Counted from the stretch's first letter, positions 8,564-17,963 are shown. The stretch is 64,000 nt of DNA from Streptomyces poonensis (GCF_014650915.1 NZ_BMVW01000005.1:362554-426553), one strand, 5' to 3'. The notes: generated from the sequence alone by a model not told the origin. Program-made: numbers and translations.

Positions 8564-9530
8564 AGAAAACCTCTGGCCAGCCGGTCTTCGTCCAGTGCAG
8601 GCGGTTCAGGCCCAGCTTCGGCGTGCCGTCGTCCTCGGCGTCGTAGTAGTGGTACGCCAGCCAGTCCTTGCCCCGGTCCTCGAAGACCGACTGGCCGCCC
8701 GTGCCGATGTACCGGCCGTGACCCTCCAGCACCAGGTCGCCGCCGCCCTCCAGCAGGGGCTTGCCGGTGCTGTCGACGTACGGGCCCTCGATGTCCGTGG
8801 AGCGACCGACCTTGATCTTGTACGTGGAGTTCACGCCCGAGCAGCACGCGTCGTACGACGCGAAGAGGTAGTAGTAGCGGCCGTGCTTGACGATCTCCGG
8901 GCCCTCGACCGCGTACGGGGCGTCGGGGCGGGTGGCCAGGTGGTGGACCGTCGCGTCCTCGGCCGCCTTGCCGGTCCTCGGGTTCAGCTCGACCATGCGG
9001 ATGCCCGTCCAGTACGAGCCGAAGGCCATCCACAGCCTGCCGTCGGCGCGGATCACCGCCGGGTCGATGGCGTTCCAGGTGTCGGTGGTCTCGGAGGTGA
9101 ACACCTTGCCCTGGTCGGTCCAGGTGCCGGGAAGGCCCGTACGGGAGGTGGCGACGCCGATCGCCGAGTGGTTGGTGCCCCAGGACGAGACGGCGTAGTA
9201 GAGCCAGTAGCGGCCGTCGCGGTAGGAGATGTCGGGGGCCCAGGGGTCGCCGGTGTCGTTGTACTCGTACCACCACTCCGGCGGCTCGGCGAAGGCGTTG
9301 CCCGCGTCGTCCCAGTGGACGCGGTCCTTCGAGGTGCGGGCGCCGATGACGCCGCCGGTGGAGTAGGAGACGTAACCGCCGTTCTTCAGGCGGATGACGG
9401 TGGGGTCGTGGATGATCTCCTGGCCGGTGATCGGCTGGGGGTCGGGGTAGGTGACGTCCGCCTGGGCGGTGCCCGGGAGCAGGGCGACGACAGCCGCGGC
9501 GAGCGGCGCGGCGAGTCTGAGGCGCTTCAA
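8562..9530 (-). CDS. Secreted GH43 endo-1,5-alpha-L-arabinanase (second copy)
   Basis: 322 residues, TTG start with GAGGAG 8 bases upstream. A signal peptide (MKRLRLAAPLAAAVVALLPG, then TAQA) precedes the propeller. Catalytic residues are visible in HDPTVIR, AIDPAVIR and VEGPEIVK. The protein parallels the enzyme at 3654-4673 along its whole length, including the FASYDACCSG block, so the two are probably old paralogues. Its place 31 bases downstream of the transporter permease suggests one transcript from 12724 down to the arabinofuranosidase. Confidence 0.93.
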   Translation of the reverse strand: MKRLRLAAPLAAAVVALLPGTAQADVTYPDPQPITGQEIIHDPTVIRLKNGGYVSYSTGGVIGARTSKDRVHWDDAGNAFAEPPEWWYEYNDTGDPWAPDISYRDGRYWLYYAVSSWGTNHSAIGVATSRTGLPGTWTDQGKVFTSETTDTWNAIDPAVIRADGRLWMAFGSYWTGIRMVELNPRTGKAAEDATVHHLATRPDAPYAVEGPEIVKHGRYYYLFASYDACCSGVNSTYKIKVGRSTDIEGPYVDSTGKPLLEGGGDLVLEGHGRYIGTGGQSVFEDRGKDWLAYHYYDAEDDGTPKLGLNRLHWTKTGWPEVF

Positions 9531-9561
9531 GTGGGGTCTCCTCGTTACTCGGTGGGTGCCG

Positions 9562-10431
9562 TCACTGGCCGGCCAGGCCGGTGTGCGCGACGCCCGCCAC
9601 GATCTGGCGCTGGAAGAAGACGAAGACGATGATCAGGGGCAGGCCCGCCGTCAGGCCGCCGGCCATGAGCTGGGCCCACTGGATGCCGTAGGAGTTCATG
9701 ACGGTCGCGATGCCGTTGGGCATGGTCATCAGGTCGGGGTTGTTGGTGACCATGTACGGCCAGAGGAAGTTGTTCCACGAGCTGATGAAGGTGAAGATGC
9801 CGACCGCCGCGAGCGAGGGGCGGGACAGCGGCAGGATGACCGTGAAGAAGACCCGCCAGCGGCCGGCGCCGTCGATGAAGGCGGCCTCCTCCAGTTCGCG
9901 CGGGACGCCCTGGAAGAACTTGTAGAGGATGTAGACCATCGCGGCGGGCGCGCACTGCGGCAGGATCATGCCCCAGTAGGTGTCGACCATCCCCATCTGC
10001 TGGACCGTGGTGAACAGCGGGACACCGAGCACGGCCGGGGAGATCATGAGTCCCGCCATCACCACGCCCATCAGGGCGCCCTTGCCGCGGAACTCGGTGC
10101 GGGCGAAGCCGTATCCGGCCAGGGCGCTGACGAACAGCACGATGACGGTGACGCAGACGGAGACGACGAGCGAGTTCACGAACCAGTTGGTGATGTTGCC
10201 GTTCTCGAAGATGGCCGACCACGCCTGGCCGGTCCAGTCCTTGGGCAGCCAGTGCGTCGGCACCTCGACGGCCTCGGTCTCCGACTTCAGGGAGGTGAAC
10301 AGCGCCCAGGCCAGCGGCGACAGGATCACCGCGGAGACGGCGACGCCGAGCAGGGTGAGCACGATCTGGCTGGGCGTCCAAGGCCTGCGGGTACGGGACT
10401 TGACGCGTATCTGTGCGGCGGTGCTGCTCAT
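9562..10431 (-). CDS. Sugar ABC transporter permease (MalG type)
   Basis: 289 residues with six predicted membrane helices. The permease loop motif EAAFIDGAGRWRVFFTVILPL contacts the ATPase and identifies the MalG/CUT1 branch. The start codon overlaps the stop of the upstream permease (TGA within ATGA). No ATPase gene is present in the cluster, as is common in Streptomyces, where a shared MsiK-type ATPase elsewhere energises several CUT1 systems. Predicted substrate is arabino-oligosaccharide, from context. Confidence 0.93.
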   Translation of the reverse strand: MSSTAAQIRVKSRTRRPWTPSQIVLTLLGVAVSAVILSPLAWALFTSLKSETEAVEVPTHWLPKDWTGQAWSAIFENGNITNWFVNSLVVSVCVTVIVLFVSALAGYGFARTEFRGKGALMGVVMAGLMISPAVLGVPLFTTVQQMGMVDTYWGMILPQCAPAAMVYILYKFFQGVPRELEEAAFIDGAGRWRVFFTVILPLSRPSLAAVGIFTFISSWNNFLWPYMVTNNPDLMTMPNGIATVMNSYGIQWAQLMAGGLTAGLPLIIVFVFFQRQIVAGVAHTGLAGQ

Positions 10432-11369
10432 CGGCCGCCCTCCTCACGGTTGCGCAGCAGCCACATCCGCGCGAGGGCGACGGCCGCGATGAGCACGAAG
10501 AAGATGATGGACATCGCGGAGGCGTAACCCACGCGGTAGCTGGTGAAGCCCTCTTCGAGGGTGTACTGCACGAACGTGCGGGTCGAGTCCTCCGGTCCGG
10601 GGGCGAAGTCCATCATCACGACGGCCTGGTCGAAGACCTGGAGCGAGGCGAGGATCTGCAGGGCGATGACGAGACCGGTGATGTTGCGCAGCATCGGCAG
10701 CGTGATGTGGACCATGCGGTGCCAGGCGTTGGCGCCGTCCAGCTTGGCGGCCTCGTACAGGTGGGCGGGGATGCCCTGGAGCGCGGCGAGGTAGAGCAGG
10801 AAGCTGAAGCCGACCGTCCACCACAGGGTGGTGATGACGATGGCGAGCATGGCGTACGACTTGTCGGTCAGCCACGGCGTCTCGAGGCCGAAGACGTGGT
10901 TGATCATGCCGTTGCCAGGGTTGAACAGCCACTGCCACAGGTTGGCGGCGACGGTGGACGGCAGCAGGAACGGCAGGAAGAAACAGAGCCGCCACAGCCA
11001 CTTCCCGCGCTCGATGTGGTGGGCCAGCATCGCGAGGAGGAAGGCGAGGACCGTGATGCAGGGCACCACGAGCAGCGTGAACCAGGCGCTGTGGCCGAGC
11101 GCGTCCCACATCAGCGGGTCGTCGAGGGCCTCGCGGTAGTTGTCGAGGCCGACGAAGCTCGCGCCGTCGCCGGAGATGTTGGCGTCGGTGAAACTGAGGT
11201 AGAGGCCACGCAGCAGCGGCCAGATCACGAAGAGCGCGAACAGTGCGAGGAACGGGGCGACGAACCAGCCGCCGTGCTGGAAGCCCTGTTTGCGGCGGAC
11301 GGTCGCGGTGGGCGCGGCGGTGTGCGCGCGGGCCGGGCGGATGACGGTCTCAGCGCTGGTCGTCGTCAT
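10428..11369 (-). CDS. Sugar ABC transporter permease (MalF type)
   Basis: 313 residues from the ATG at 11369 (MTTTSAETV). Six membrane helices follow an N-terminal ~35-residue cytoplasmic leader. The EAAKLDGANAWHRMVHITLPML loop is the ATPase-coupling motif. Stop and start overlaps of four bases with both neighbours show translational coupling with the solute-binding protein and the second permease. The frame stays open further upstream, but that part is a shadow of the binding-protein gene. Confidence 0.93.
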   Translation of the reverse strand: MTTTSAETVIRPARAHTAAPTATVRRKQGFQHGGWFVAPFLALFALFVIWPLLRGLYLSFTDANISGDGASFVGLDNYREALDDPLMWDALGHSAWFTLLVVPCITVLAFLLAMLAHHIERGKWLWRLCFFLPFLLPSTVAANLWQWLFNPGNGMINHVFGLETPWLTDKSYAMLAIVITTLWWTVGFSFLLYLAALQGIPAHLYEAAKLDGANAWHRMVHITLPMLRNITGLVIALQILASLQVFDQAVVMMDFAPGPEDSTRTFVQYTLEEGFTSYRVGYASAMSIIFFVLIAAVALARMWLLRNREEGGR

Positions 11370-12724
11370 GCGACCGCACCTCCCTGCGCGGCGGTTCTGC
11401 CGTCCATGGGGTTCTTCATGGCGAGGAGCGTGGTGAGCGCGCCCTTCATCCGGCGGGCCACGGCCTCCGGCCTGGCGGAGCCCGTCGTCGAGGAGACGAC
11501 GATGGGGCCGACGCGCTGGGCGAGGATGCCGGTGGACCCGGCGAACCACACCTTCGGCTCGGTGGCCTGGTGGTCCATGGCCGTGACGTACTCGTTCTGC
11601 GGCTGGAGCTCCTGGTACGCGGCCGAGGACAGGGTCGGCGTGTACGCGGGGATGTGGCCGCCGGCCGCCCACTGCCGGGCGTGCTGCACGACGTAGGCGG
11701 CGAGCCGGTGCGCGGCCTCGTTGGCGGCTCCGCCGCGGTCGGACTGGTGCGGCAGCACGAAGGAGTGCGACTCGGCGTGGGTGGCCGGCTTGCCGAAGAC
11801 GGGCGGCAGCGGGGTGGCGCCGTACTCGACCTTCGCGGTGTCGAAGACCGGCACCGACCAGTTGCCCTCCCAGCAGAAGGGGGAGCCGTTGACGAACTGT
11901 TCGGCGCCCGCGGCGCCGCCGTAGCCCGGGTCGGCGTACCCGTCGGCGATGTGCCGGCGCAGGAACTCCAGGACCTGGGTGGCCTTGTCGGTGTCGAAGG
12001 TGACCTCGGTGCTGGAGTCGTCGAACCAGGTGCCGCCGAGCTGGGTGTAGAAGGCGACGAAGAACCACCACTGGAAGTTCTGGTCGTTGTGCCACAGGCC
12101 GATGGTCTGCAGCCCCTTCTTGGTGGCCTTCTTGGCCTCCTTCAGCACGTCGAACCACTCGTCGGTGGAGGTGACCTGCACGAGCTTGCCGTCGTCGCCG
12201 AGCAGGCCCGCCTTCTCCAGCACGTCCTTGCGGTAGAAGCAGAGCTGCACGTGGATGTCGAGCGGCAGGGCGTACAGCTTGCCGTCGATGACGGCGCGCT
12301 TCCACAGCTCGGGGTTGAAGTCCTCTTCCCGTACCCCGTACTTGGCGAGCAGGCCGAGGTCCCAGGGGTCCAGGAGGCGGCCGGGGGAGAAGCCGGTGAC
12401 CCGGCCCAGATGCATGACGCCGAGGTCCGGGGCCCGGTTGCCCGCCGCCGCCATGGCCAGCTTGGTGTAGAAGGGGCTGCCCCACTGGAGGGTGGAGTCC
12501 TTCACGTCGATGCCGGGGTTGTCCTTACGGAAGGAGTCCAGCATCGCGATCATGTTGTAGCCGTCGCCGCCGCTGAAGAGGTTCCAGTAGCGGACCCGGG
12601 CGTCCGCGCCGGAGGCGAGCGCGTCGGCGCCCTTGCCCAGAGCCGCGAAGCCGAAGCTGCCCGCGACCGCCAGGCCGCCCGCCGCGGCCAGAAGTTGCCT
12701 GCGATTCAGGCCAGGTCGTCCCAT
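11366..12724 (-). CDS. Extracellular sugar-binding protein of the ABC transporter, Tat-type signal
   Basis: 452 residues. The N-terminus has twin arginines in NRRQLLAAAGGLAVAG, pointing to Tat export; there is no lipobox cysteine, so anchoring is unclear. The body is a family 1 solute-binding protein (VRYWNLFSGGDGYNM, later DIHVQLCFYRKDVLEKAG). It should capture arabino-oligosaccharides released by the secreted arabinanases and deliver them to the two permeases. It is the promoter-proximal gene of the operon, and several TTCGAA palindromes lie in its leader. Confidence 0.93.
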   Translation of the reverse strand: MGRPGLNRRQLLAAAGGLAVAGSFGFAALGKGADALASGADARVRYWNLFSGGDGYNMIAMLDSFRKDNPGIDVKDSTLQWGSPFYTKLAMAAAGNRAPDLGVMHLGRVTGFSPGRLLDPWDLGLLAKYGVREEDFNPELWKRAVIDGKLYALPLDIHVQLCFYRKDVLEKAGLLGDDGKLVQVTSTDEWFDVLKEAKKATKKGLQTIGLWHNDQNFQWWFFVAFYTQLGGTWFDDSSTEVTFDTDKATQVLEFLRRHIADGYADPGYGGAAGAEQFVNGSPFCWEGNWSVPVFDTAKVEYGATPLPPVFGKPATHAESHSFVLPHQSDRGGAANEAAHRLAAYVVQHARQWAAGGHIPAYTPTLSSAAYQELQPQNEYVTAMDHQATEPKVWFAGSTGILAQRVGPIVVSSTTGSARPEAVARRMKGALTTLLAMKNPMDGRTAAQGGAVA

Positions 12725-12738
12725 GCCCTGCCCTTACG

Positions 12739-12886
12739 TTCGAAGTGGTGTTCCGTGCTGTGACGCTTCGCCGCCCAATCTCCGCGTGACGCCGCGTTCG
12801 GTATTTCGGATAACGCCCGTAACTTCGAACGGGACCGTAAAGTCGGCAGACCTGGGCGTCAATGCTTCGGACAGAACTTTCGAAAG
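12739..12886. promoter_or_regulatory. Leader of the arabinose transporter operon with three TTCGAA palindromes
   Basis: TTCGAA occurs at 12739-12744, 12824-12829 and 12879-12884. The first two share a 10-base match, ACTTCGAACG, in opposite orientations; the third is the 10-bp palindrome CTTTCGAAAG. Such dyads near a sugar operon promoter are likely repressor sites. The rest of 12725-13000 shows no gene. Confidence 0.45.
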
Positions 12887-13000
12887 GCTGTGGTCGTTTC
12901 CGGTTGAACAACGGTCGCCGGATCGCATGACGGAGGCACATGCGGACGCGTAGTCTCGAACGGCCTGCTGTGCGGCGGTCAAGGGGACAAGGGGGGCGCG

Positions 13001-13648
13001 ATGGACATCGCGGGCGCGTGGAAGAAGGCGGCACGAACCGCCCGGGCGCTGCGACGCCGGCGCCGCACCGGCCTCGCCATGCGCGAACTGACCGACCGGC
13101 TCGCCGATGCCCTGCGGGCCAGACCCCGGCCCCCGGCCGGCGTCCGGGAGCTGTGCCGGGCCCTGTGCGAGGAGATGGCCGCACGCCAGGGCGGCCGGCC
13201 CGTCGAGCTGCGCTTCGAACGGTTCCCCGACGAGCTCGACGTCACCGGGCTGTGGGTGGAGCTGCGGGACTTCGACCTGATCATCGTCGAGGAGCGGGCC
13301 GAGGCGGTGCAGCAACTGGTCATCCTGGGCCATGAGTTGTGGCACCTGCACGCCGGGCACGGGCACCGTCCCGGCGCGCGGACGGCCGGGGTCCGGGCAC
13401 TGGCCGAGGAGATCGGCAAGCGGGACACCACACTCTGCCCCGGGCTGTCGGCCGCACTGGAGCGGGGCGGCGCCCCCGTCGCCGCCCGCAACGGCTCGCG
13501 GGAGCGGGACGAGGCCGAGGCGGACGACTTCGGGCATCGGCTGGCCACCCTGGTCCGGCCCTACCTCGACGGCCACGGCTCCGGCCCGCCGCCCGGACCC
13601 GTGCAGCGGTCCCTGGGCTACCTCGGGAAGAGCAGGGGGAGACAATGA
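13001..13648 (+). CDS. ImmA/IrrE-like zinc metallopeptidase (toxin-component-like)
   Basis: 215 residues with the zinc motif HELWH (H111, E112, H115) inside ILGHELWHLHAG, preceded by an Arg-rich N-terminus. This family is often annotated as a regulator or toxin component; ImmA/IrrE members cleave repressors. No XRE-type repressor partner is adjacent. Instead the gene is stop/start coupled (ATGA, 13645-13648) to a membrane protein, which is itself coupled to an FAD monooxygenase. I recall this triad from other Streptomyces genomes. Function is unknown. Confidence 0.8.
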   Translation: MDIAGAWKKAARTARALRRRRRTGLAMRELTDRLADALRARPRPPAGVRELCRALCEEMAARQGGRPVELRFERFPDELDVTGLWVELRDFDLIIVEERAEAVQQLVILGHELWHLHAGHGHRPGARTAGVRALAEEIGKRDTTLCPGLSAALERGGAPVAARNGSRERDEAEADDFGHRLATLVRPYLDGHGSGPPPGPVQRSLGYLGKSRGRQ

Positions 13649-14883
13649 CCCTCACGCATCTTGCGCTGGACGCCTCCGACACCTTGGGCGGCATCTCCGT
13701 CTCCTTCTGGCTGCCCATCGCCGCTCTGTCCGTCGCGCTGGTCATCAAGCTGCCCAACCTGGTCAAACTGTGGCGGGACCCGATGCTGCGGGCCGTGGGC
13801 GTCCTGCTGCTGTTCGCCTGCGCCGTCTTCGTCTTCGCTTCCCCGTCGATGATCGGCTGGACGAACCGCGTCACCGGCATACCGAACTTCGCCGCCCCGC
13901 TCGTGTACTCCCTCCTCACCGCGCTGTGCGCGTCCTGGCTGCTGCTGATCGTGGCCTGGCGCAACGGGCTGTCCGACCGTTCGGCCGCCACACGCCGCAC
14001 GGCCCGGTGGGTCGTCCTCGTCTACGCGGGGGTGGTCGTCGCCCTGTGGGTGCTCTTCGTCCTCGCGGACGTCCCCGTGGAGCGCCGCCGGGACCTGGAC
14101 ACGTACTACGCCACCACGCCGTTCATGCGCGAGGGGATCCTGCTCTACCTGGTCGCGCACACCGTGGCCTGCTCGATCACGGCACGGCTGATCTGGAACT
14201 GGGTCCGCACCGACGGCCTGGACGCCTGGCTGCGCTGGGGCCTGAGGCTCCTGGGCATCGGCTACGCGTCCAACCTGCTCTTCGGCACGGCCAAGCTCAC
14301 CGCCGTCACCGCCCGGCTGACCGGGCACGACCTGGACCGGCTGAGCACCGACCTGGCACCGTCGGCCGCGGCCGTGTCGGCCACCCTGGTCGCGGTGGGC
14401 TTCATCCTCCCGCACGCCGGACAGTACCTGCACGAACGCTGGCGGGTCCGGCTCGGCCACCGCCATCTGCGGCCCCTCTACCTGCTGATGCGCGGCGTGA
14501 ACGCCGGCAGTGCGCCGCCCGTTCCGCGGGCCACCGCGGAGATGCGGCTGATCCGCCGCGAGACGTTCATCCGCGACACCCTGCTCCAGCTCTCCCGGCA
14601 CCTGGACGAGGATCTGCGCAGGCGGTCGTACGACGCGGCCCTCGGCCTCGGGCACGAGCCGGACCGGGCCAGGGCCCTGGCCGCCGCCGTCACGGTCCTG
14701 GACGCCGTCGCCGCCCGCGAGCGGTCTCCGGAGACCGACAGCGCCTCCCCGCCCTCCGGCCCCGAGACCGCCTACCTGTTGCAGGAGATCCGGGCCGTGT
14801 CCCAGGCTCTGCGCCACCGCCCCGACGTCGAGGCGGTGCGGGCCCGGGCGACCTCCTCCGGCAGAGAGAAAACGCACGTATGA
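13645..14883 (+). CDS. Multi-pass membrane protein (MAB_1171c-like putative transporter)
   Basis: 412 residues. About seven hydrophobic segments occupy residues ~15-270, followed by a cytoplasmic, charged C-terminal part of ~140 residues (RRETFIRDTLLQLSRHLDEDLRRR). The arrangement matches proteins annotated as MAB_1171c-family putative transporters. No catalytic motif was recognised. Both ends overlap neighbours by four bases, so synthesis is coupled with the metallopeptidase and the monooxygenase. The C-terminal domain could be a regulatory partner of the peptidase; this is inference. Confidence 0.75.
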   Translation: MTLTHLALDASDTLGGISVSFWLPIAALSVALVIKLPNLVKLWRDPMLRAVGVLLLFACAVFVFASPSMIGWTNRVTGIPNFAAPLVYSLLTALCASWLLLIVAWRNGLSDRSAATRRTARWVVLVYAGVVVALWVLFVLADVPVERRRDLDTYYATTPFMREGILLYLVAHTVACSITARLIWNWVRTDGLDAWLRWGLRLLGIGYASNLLFGTAKLTAVTARLTGHDLDRLSTDLAPSAAAVSATLVAVGFILPHAGQYLHERWRVRLGHRHLRPLYLLMRGVNAGSAPPVPRATAEMRLIRRETFIRDTLLQLSRHLDEDLRRRSYDAALGLGHEPDRARALAAAVTVLDAVAARERSPETDSASPPSGPETAYLLQEIRAVSQALRHRPDVEAVRARATSSGREKTHV

Positions 14884-16283
14884 CAGAACGCACCACCCCC
14901 GCCAGAACCGCCGTCGTCCTGGGGGGATCCCATACCGGCATGCTCGCGGCCCGCGCCCTGTCCGCGGTCGCCGACCGGGTCACCGTCGTGGAACGCGACG
15001 CCCTGCCCGCCGGTCCCGAACCCCGCAAGGGGCTGCCCCAGGCACGGCACGCCCACATGCTCTGGTCGGGCGGGGCACAGGCGGTCGAACGGCTGCTGCC
15101 GGGGATCACCGGGACCCTCCGCGACGCCGGGGCGAACCGGCTGCCGGTCACCACCGACATGGTCGTACTGGGCCCCCGCGGCTGGTTCCGGCGCTGGGCC
15201 GAGTCCCACCATGTGCTTCTCGCCGGGCGCGACCTGCTGGACGCGACGATCCGTGCGCGCGTCCTCGCCGACGAGCGGATCGACGTCCTCGACCGGACCG
15301 AGGCGGTCGGCCTGACCGGGACCGCCGCCGCCGTCACCGGCGTACGCGTCCGCCCCCACCAGGGACCCGAACGCACCCTCCGCGCCGACCTGGTCGTGGA
15401 CGCCTCGGGGCGCGGCTCCCGGGCCGCGCACTGGCTGACCGGCCTCGGGCTGCCCGAGCCCGAGCGGCGCGTGGTCGACTCCGGCCTGGCCTACGCCAGC
15501 CGGCTCTTCCGCGCACCCGAGGCGGCCCGGAAGCACTTCCCGGTCGTCAACGTGCAGCCCGACCCGCGTGCCGGCGGGCCCGGCCGGGCGGGCTTCCTGC
15601 TGCCCATCGAGGACGGCCGGTGGATCGTCACCCTGTCCGGCACCCGCGGCGGCCGGCCCTCCCCCGACACCGACGACTTCGCCCGTTTCGCCCGCGAGGA
15701 GCTGCGGCACCCGGTCATCGGCGAGCTGGTCGAGCGCGCCGAGCCGCTGAGCGACGTGGCGTACACCCGCACCACCGTCAACCGCCGGTACCTGTACGAG
15801 CGGATGCCGGCCTGGCCGGAGGGCTTCGCGGTGATCGGCGACGCGCTCGCCGCGTTCAACCCGGTCTACGGGCACGGCATGGCGGTCGGCGCCCAGAGCG
15901 CGGAGCTCCTCGGGGAGGTCGTGCGGCGGTACGGATGGGGCGCGCCGGGGCTGGCGCGCCGGGTCCAGCGGGCCATGACCCGGCCGATCGGCGCGGCCTG
16001 GGACCTGGCCGTCGGCCAGGACATCTTCTACCCGGGCGCGGCCGAGGGCGGGATCACCCGCAGGGACCGGCTCCTGGCCGCGTACGTCGACCGTCTCATG
16101 CTGACCGCCACCGGCAACGGGCGCATCGCCCGCCGGGTGACCGACGTGACGTCGCTGGAGCGGGGCGCGGCCGTCCTGCTGACGCCGCCGGTCCTGCTGG
16201 CTGCGGTGGCGGGCCCGCTGAAGCCCGCCCTCGACGGACCGCCCCTCACCGTGTGGGAGCGCAAGGCGGCAGGACTGCCGTGA
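14880..16283 (+). CDS. FAD-dependent monooxygenase/oxidoreductase
   Basis: 467 residues. The N-terminal Rossmann motif VVLGGSHTGMLAARAL binds FAD, followed by an acidic residue in VVERD. LVVDASGRGSRAAHWL resembles the DG-type motif of class A flavin monooxygenases, and VIGDALAAFNPVYGHGMAVG is the GD motif contacting FAD ribose. Unlike most hydroxylases it begins with GLPQARHAHMLW, a block typical of the geranylgeranyl-reductase/FAD-monooxygenase-like group in actinomycetes. Substrate is unknown. It is the last gene of a coupled trio. Confidence 0.85.
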   Translation: MTERTTPARTAVVLGGSHTGMLAARALSAVADRVTVVERDALPAGPEPRKGLPQARHAHMLWSGGAQAVERLLPGITGTLRDAGANRLPVTTDMVVLGPRGWFRRWAESHHVLLAGRDLLDATIRARVLADERIDVLDRTEAVGLTGTAAAVTGVRVRPHQGPERTLRADLVVDASGRGSRAAHWLTGLGLPEPERRVVDSGLAYASRLFRAPEAARKHFPVVNVQPDPRAGGPGRAGFLLPIEDGRWIVTLSGTRGGRPSPDTDDFARFAREELRHPVIGELVERAEPLSDVAYTRTTVNRRYLYERMPAWPEGFAVIGDALAAFNPVYGHGMAVGAQSAELLGEVVRRYGWGAPGLARRVQRAMTRPIGAAWDLAVGQDIFYPGAAEGGITRRDRLLAAYVDRLMLTATGNGRIARRVTDVTSLERGAAVLLTPPVLLAAVAGPLKPALDGPPLTVWERKAAGLP

Positions 16284-16332
16284 CCGCCGGGTGCGGGGCG
16301 GGGTGCCGTCAGGCCCCCGCCCGGACCCGGCG

Positions 16333-17193
16333 TCAGCCCGCGAACGCCGGCTGCGGCAGCCCCCGGCCCGCTCCCGGCAGCACCAGCAGCGATCCGGCGA
16401 GCGGGTGCGGGGCGTCGAGCCCGGTCCGGGCCGTCGTGATGTACAGGTCGGTCAGGTCCGCTCCGCCGAAGGCGCACGCCGTCACCCGCGGCACCGGCAG
16501 GTCGACGACCCGGTCGAGCCTGCCGTCCGGGGTGTAGCGGCGTACCGCCGCGCCGTCCCACAGGGCGACCCACACACATCCGTCCGCGTCGACGGTGAGG
16601 CCGTCGGGGTAGCCGGCGCCCTCCTCGATCTCCGCCAGCGGACGGCGGCCGGTCACCCGGCCGGACCCGTGGTCGAAGTCGAAGACGTCGATCCGCCGGG
16701 TGGGGGTGTCGATGTAGTACATCAGCCGTCCGTCGGGGCTCCAGCCGGTGCCGTTGCTCACCGTCACGTCGTCCAGGACGGTCTCGACGGTCCCGTCCCC
16801 GGTGACCCGGGACAGCGTGCCGCCGCCCGGCGCCTCGTCGTAGCGCATGGTGCCCGCCCACAGCGAGCCGTCGGGGGCGACGGCGGCGTCGTTGGCGCGG
16901 CGGCCGGGGACCGGCTCGCGGTGCAGCCAGCGGAAGGAGTCGTCGGGGCCGAGCAGCCCGATCCCGTCCCGCAGGTTCAGCACCAGCCCGCCGCCCGCGC
17001 GCGGCTTGACGGCGCCGATGTGCTGCTCGGTGCGGCGGACGGACCGCCGTCCGGTCACCGGGTCGTAGGTGTGCACGCGGGAGTTCAGGATGTCGATCCA
17101 GAGCAGCCGGCCGGCCGCCGCGTCCCACGTCGGGCCCTCGCCGAGTTCCGCCTCGGCGCGTACCGCCACCTCGTACGTCATGTCCGTCGTCAT
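16333..17193 (-). CDS. SMP-30/gluconolactonase-family sugar lactonase
   Basis: 286 residues from the ATG at 17193 (MTTDMTYEV), which overlaps the IclR stop by four bases; in-frame sequence further upstream belongs to the regulator region. The six-bladed propeller carries LGEGPTWDAAAGRLLWIDI (metal-binding Glu), SNGTGWSPDGRLMYYIDT and GYPDGLTVDADGCVWVALW (metal-binding Asn/Asp). Enzymes of this type open gluconolactone or arabinono- and galactonolactones. Being coupled to an IclR regulator and close to an arabinan locus, L-arabinonolactone is one plausible substrate. Confidence 0.9.
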   Translation of the reverse strand: MTTDMTYEVAVRAEAELGEGPTWDAAAGRLLWIDILNSRVHTYDPVTGRRSVRRTEQHIGAVKPRAGGGLVLNLRDGIGLLGPDDSFRWLHREPVPGRRANDAAVAPDGSLWAGTMRYDEAPGGGTLSRVTGDGTVETVLDDVTVSNGTGWSPDGRLMYYIDTPTRRIDVFDFDHGSGRVTGRRPLAEIEEGAGYPDGLTVDADGCVWVALWDGAAVRRYTPDGRLDRVVDLPVPRVTACAFGGADLTDLYITTARTGLDAPHPLAGSLLVLPGAGRGLPQPAFAG

Positions 17194-17963
17194 ACCGCAC
17201 TCCTGTGTCCGAGCCGTTCCGACAACTGTGCCGCACCCTTGGCTGCGAGCTGCTCCAGCTCCACGCGGCGCTCGTCGCTCCAACGGATCATCGGTACGGA
17301 GATGGAGAGCGCGGCGACGACGCGTCCGGTGCGGTCGCGGACCGGCGCGGCCACGCAGGAGACGTCGGGGTTGGACTCGCGGCGCTCCACCGCGATGCCG
17401 CGGTCGCGGATCTCGGCGAGTGCCTCGCGCAGGGCGGCCGGATCGGTGATGCTGTTGGGCGTCATCGCGGGGAGCTCGGCGTCGTCGGGGACGCGGGCGG
17501 TGAGCTCCGGCTCGGGGAGGGACGCGAGGAGCATCTTGCCGACCGAGGTGCAGTGCGCGGGCAGCCTGCGTCCGGCGGCGGACACCATGCGGACGGCGTG
17601 CGTGGAGTCCACCTTCGCGATGTAGATGACGTCGGTGCCCTCCAGGATCGCCACGTGCACCGTCTCGTCGCAGGTCTCCGCGACGGACCGGGCGACCTGC
17701 TGGCCCTCGGCGGCGAGGTCGAGCTGCTCGGCGTACCGGCTGCCGAGCTGGTACGGGCGCACACCGAGCCGGTAGCGTCCCGGCTGCCCCGGCACCGGGA
17801 CGATGTACGACCGGGCGGCGAGCGTGGTGACCAGCTCGTGCACGGTGGTGCGCGGCAGCTGGAGCCTGCGCACGATGTCGGGGGCGGAGAGCGTGCCGTC
17901 CCCGTCCAGGAAGAGCTCCAGTATGTCGAGAGCCCGGGTCACGGCAGGTACGAGGCGTCCCAC
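17190..17963 (-). CDS. IclR-family transcriptional regulator
   Basis: 257 residues, GTG start. Residues ~8-65 form the winged helix (ALDILELFLDGDGTLSAPDIVRRLQLPRTTVHELV). Residues ~80-250 are the IclR effector domain with GKMLLASLPEPEL and ESNPDVSCVAAPVRD. It should control the coupled lactonase gene and its own promoter, in response to a small sugar acid or lactone. A 15-base imperfect palindrome lies 20 bases upstream of its start. Confidence 0.93.
   Translation of the reverse strand: MGRLVPAVTRALDILELFLDGDGTLSAPDIVRRLQLPRTTVHELVTTLAARSYIVPVPGQPGRYRLGVRPYQLGSRYAEQLDLAAEGQQVARSVAETCDETVHVAILEGTDVIYIAKVDSTHAVRMVSAAGRRLPAHCTSVGKMLLASLPEPELTARVPDDAELPAMTPNSITDPAALREALAEIRDRGIAVERRESNPDVSCVAAPVRDRTGRVVAALSISVPMIRWSDERRVELEQLAAKGAAQLSERLGHRSAV

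Noticed and set aside
7053..9632. An 859-codon plus-strand frame across the GH51 and GH43 genes
   Set aside because: It is antisense to two enzymes with complete catalytic residues and has the composition of a shadow frame.
13332..14880. Open frame upstream of the FAD monooxygenase start
   Set aside because: The frame stays open but is a shadow of the peptidase and membrane-protein genes; the FAD-binding protein begins at the coupled ATG at 14880.
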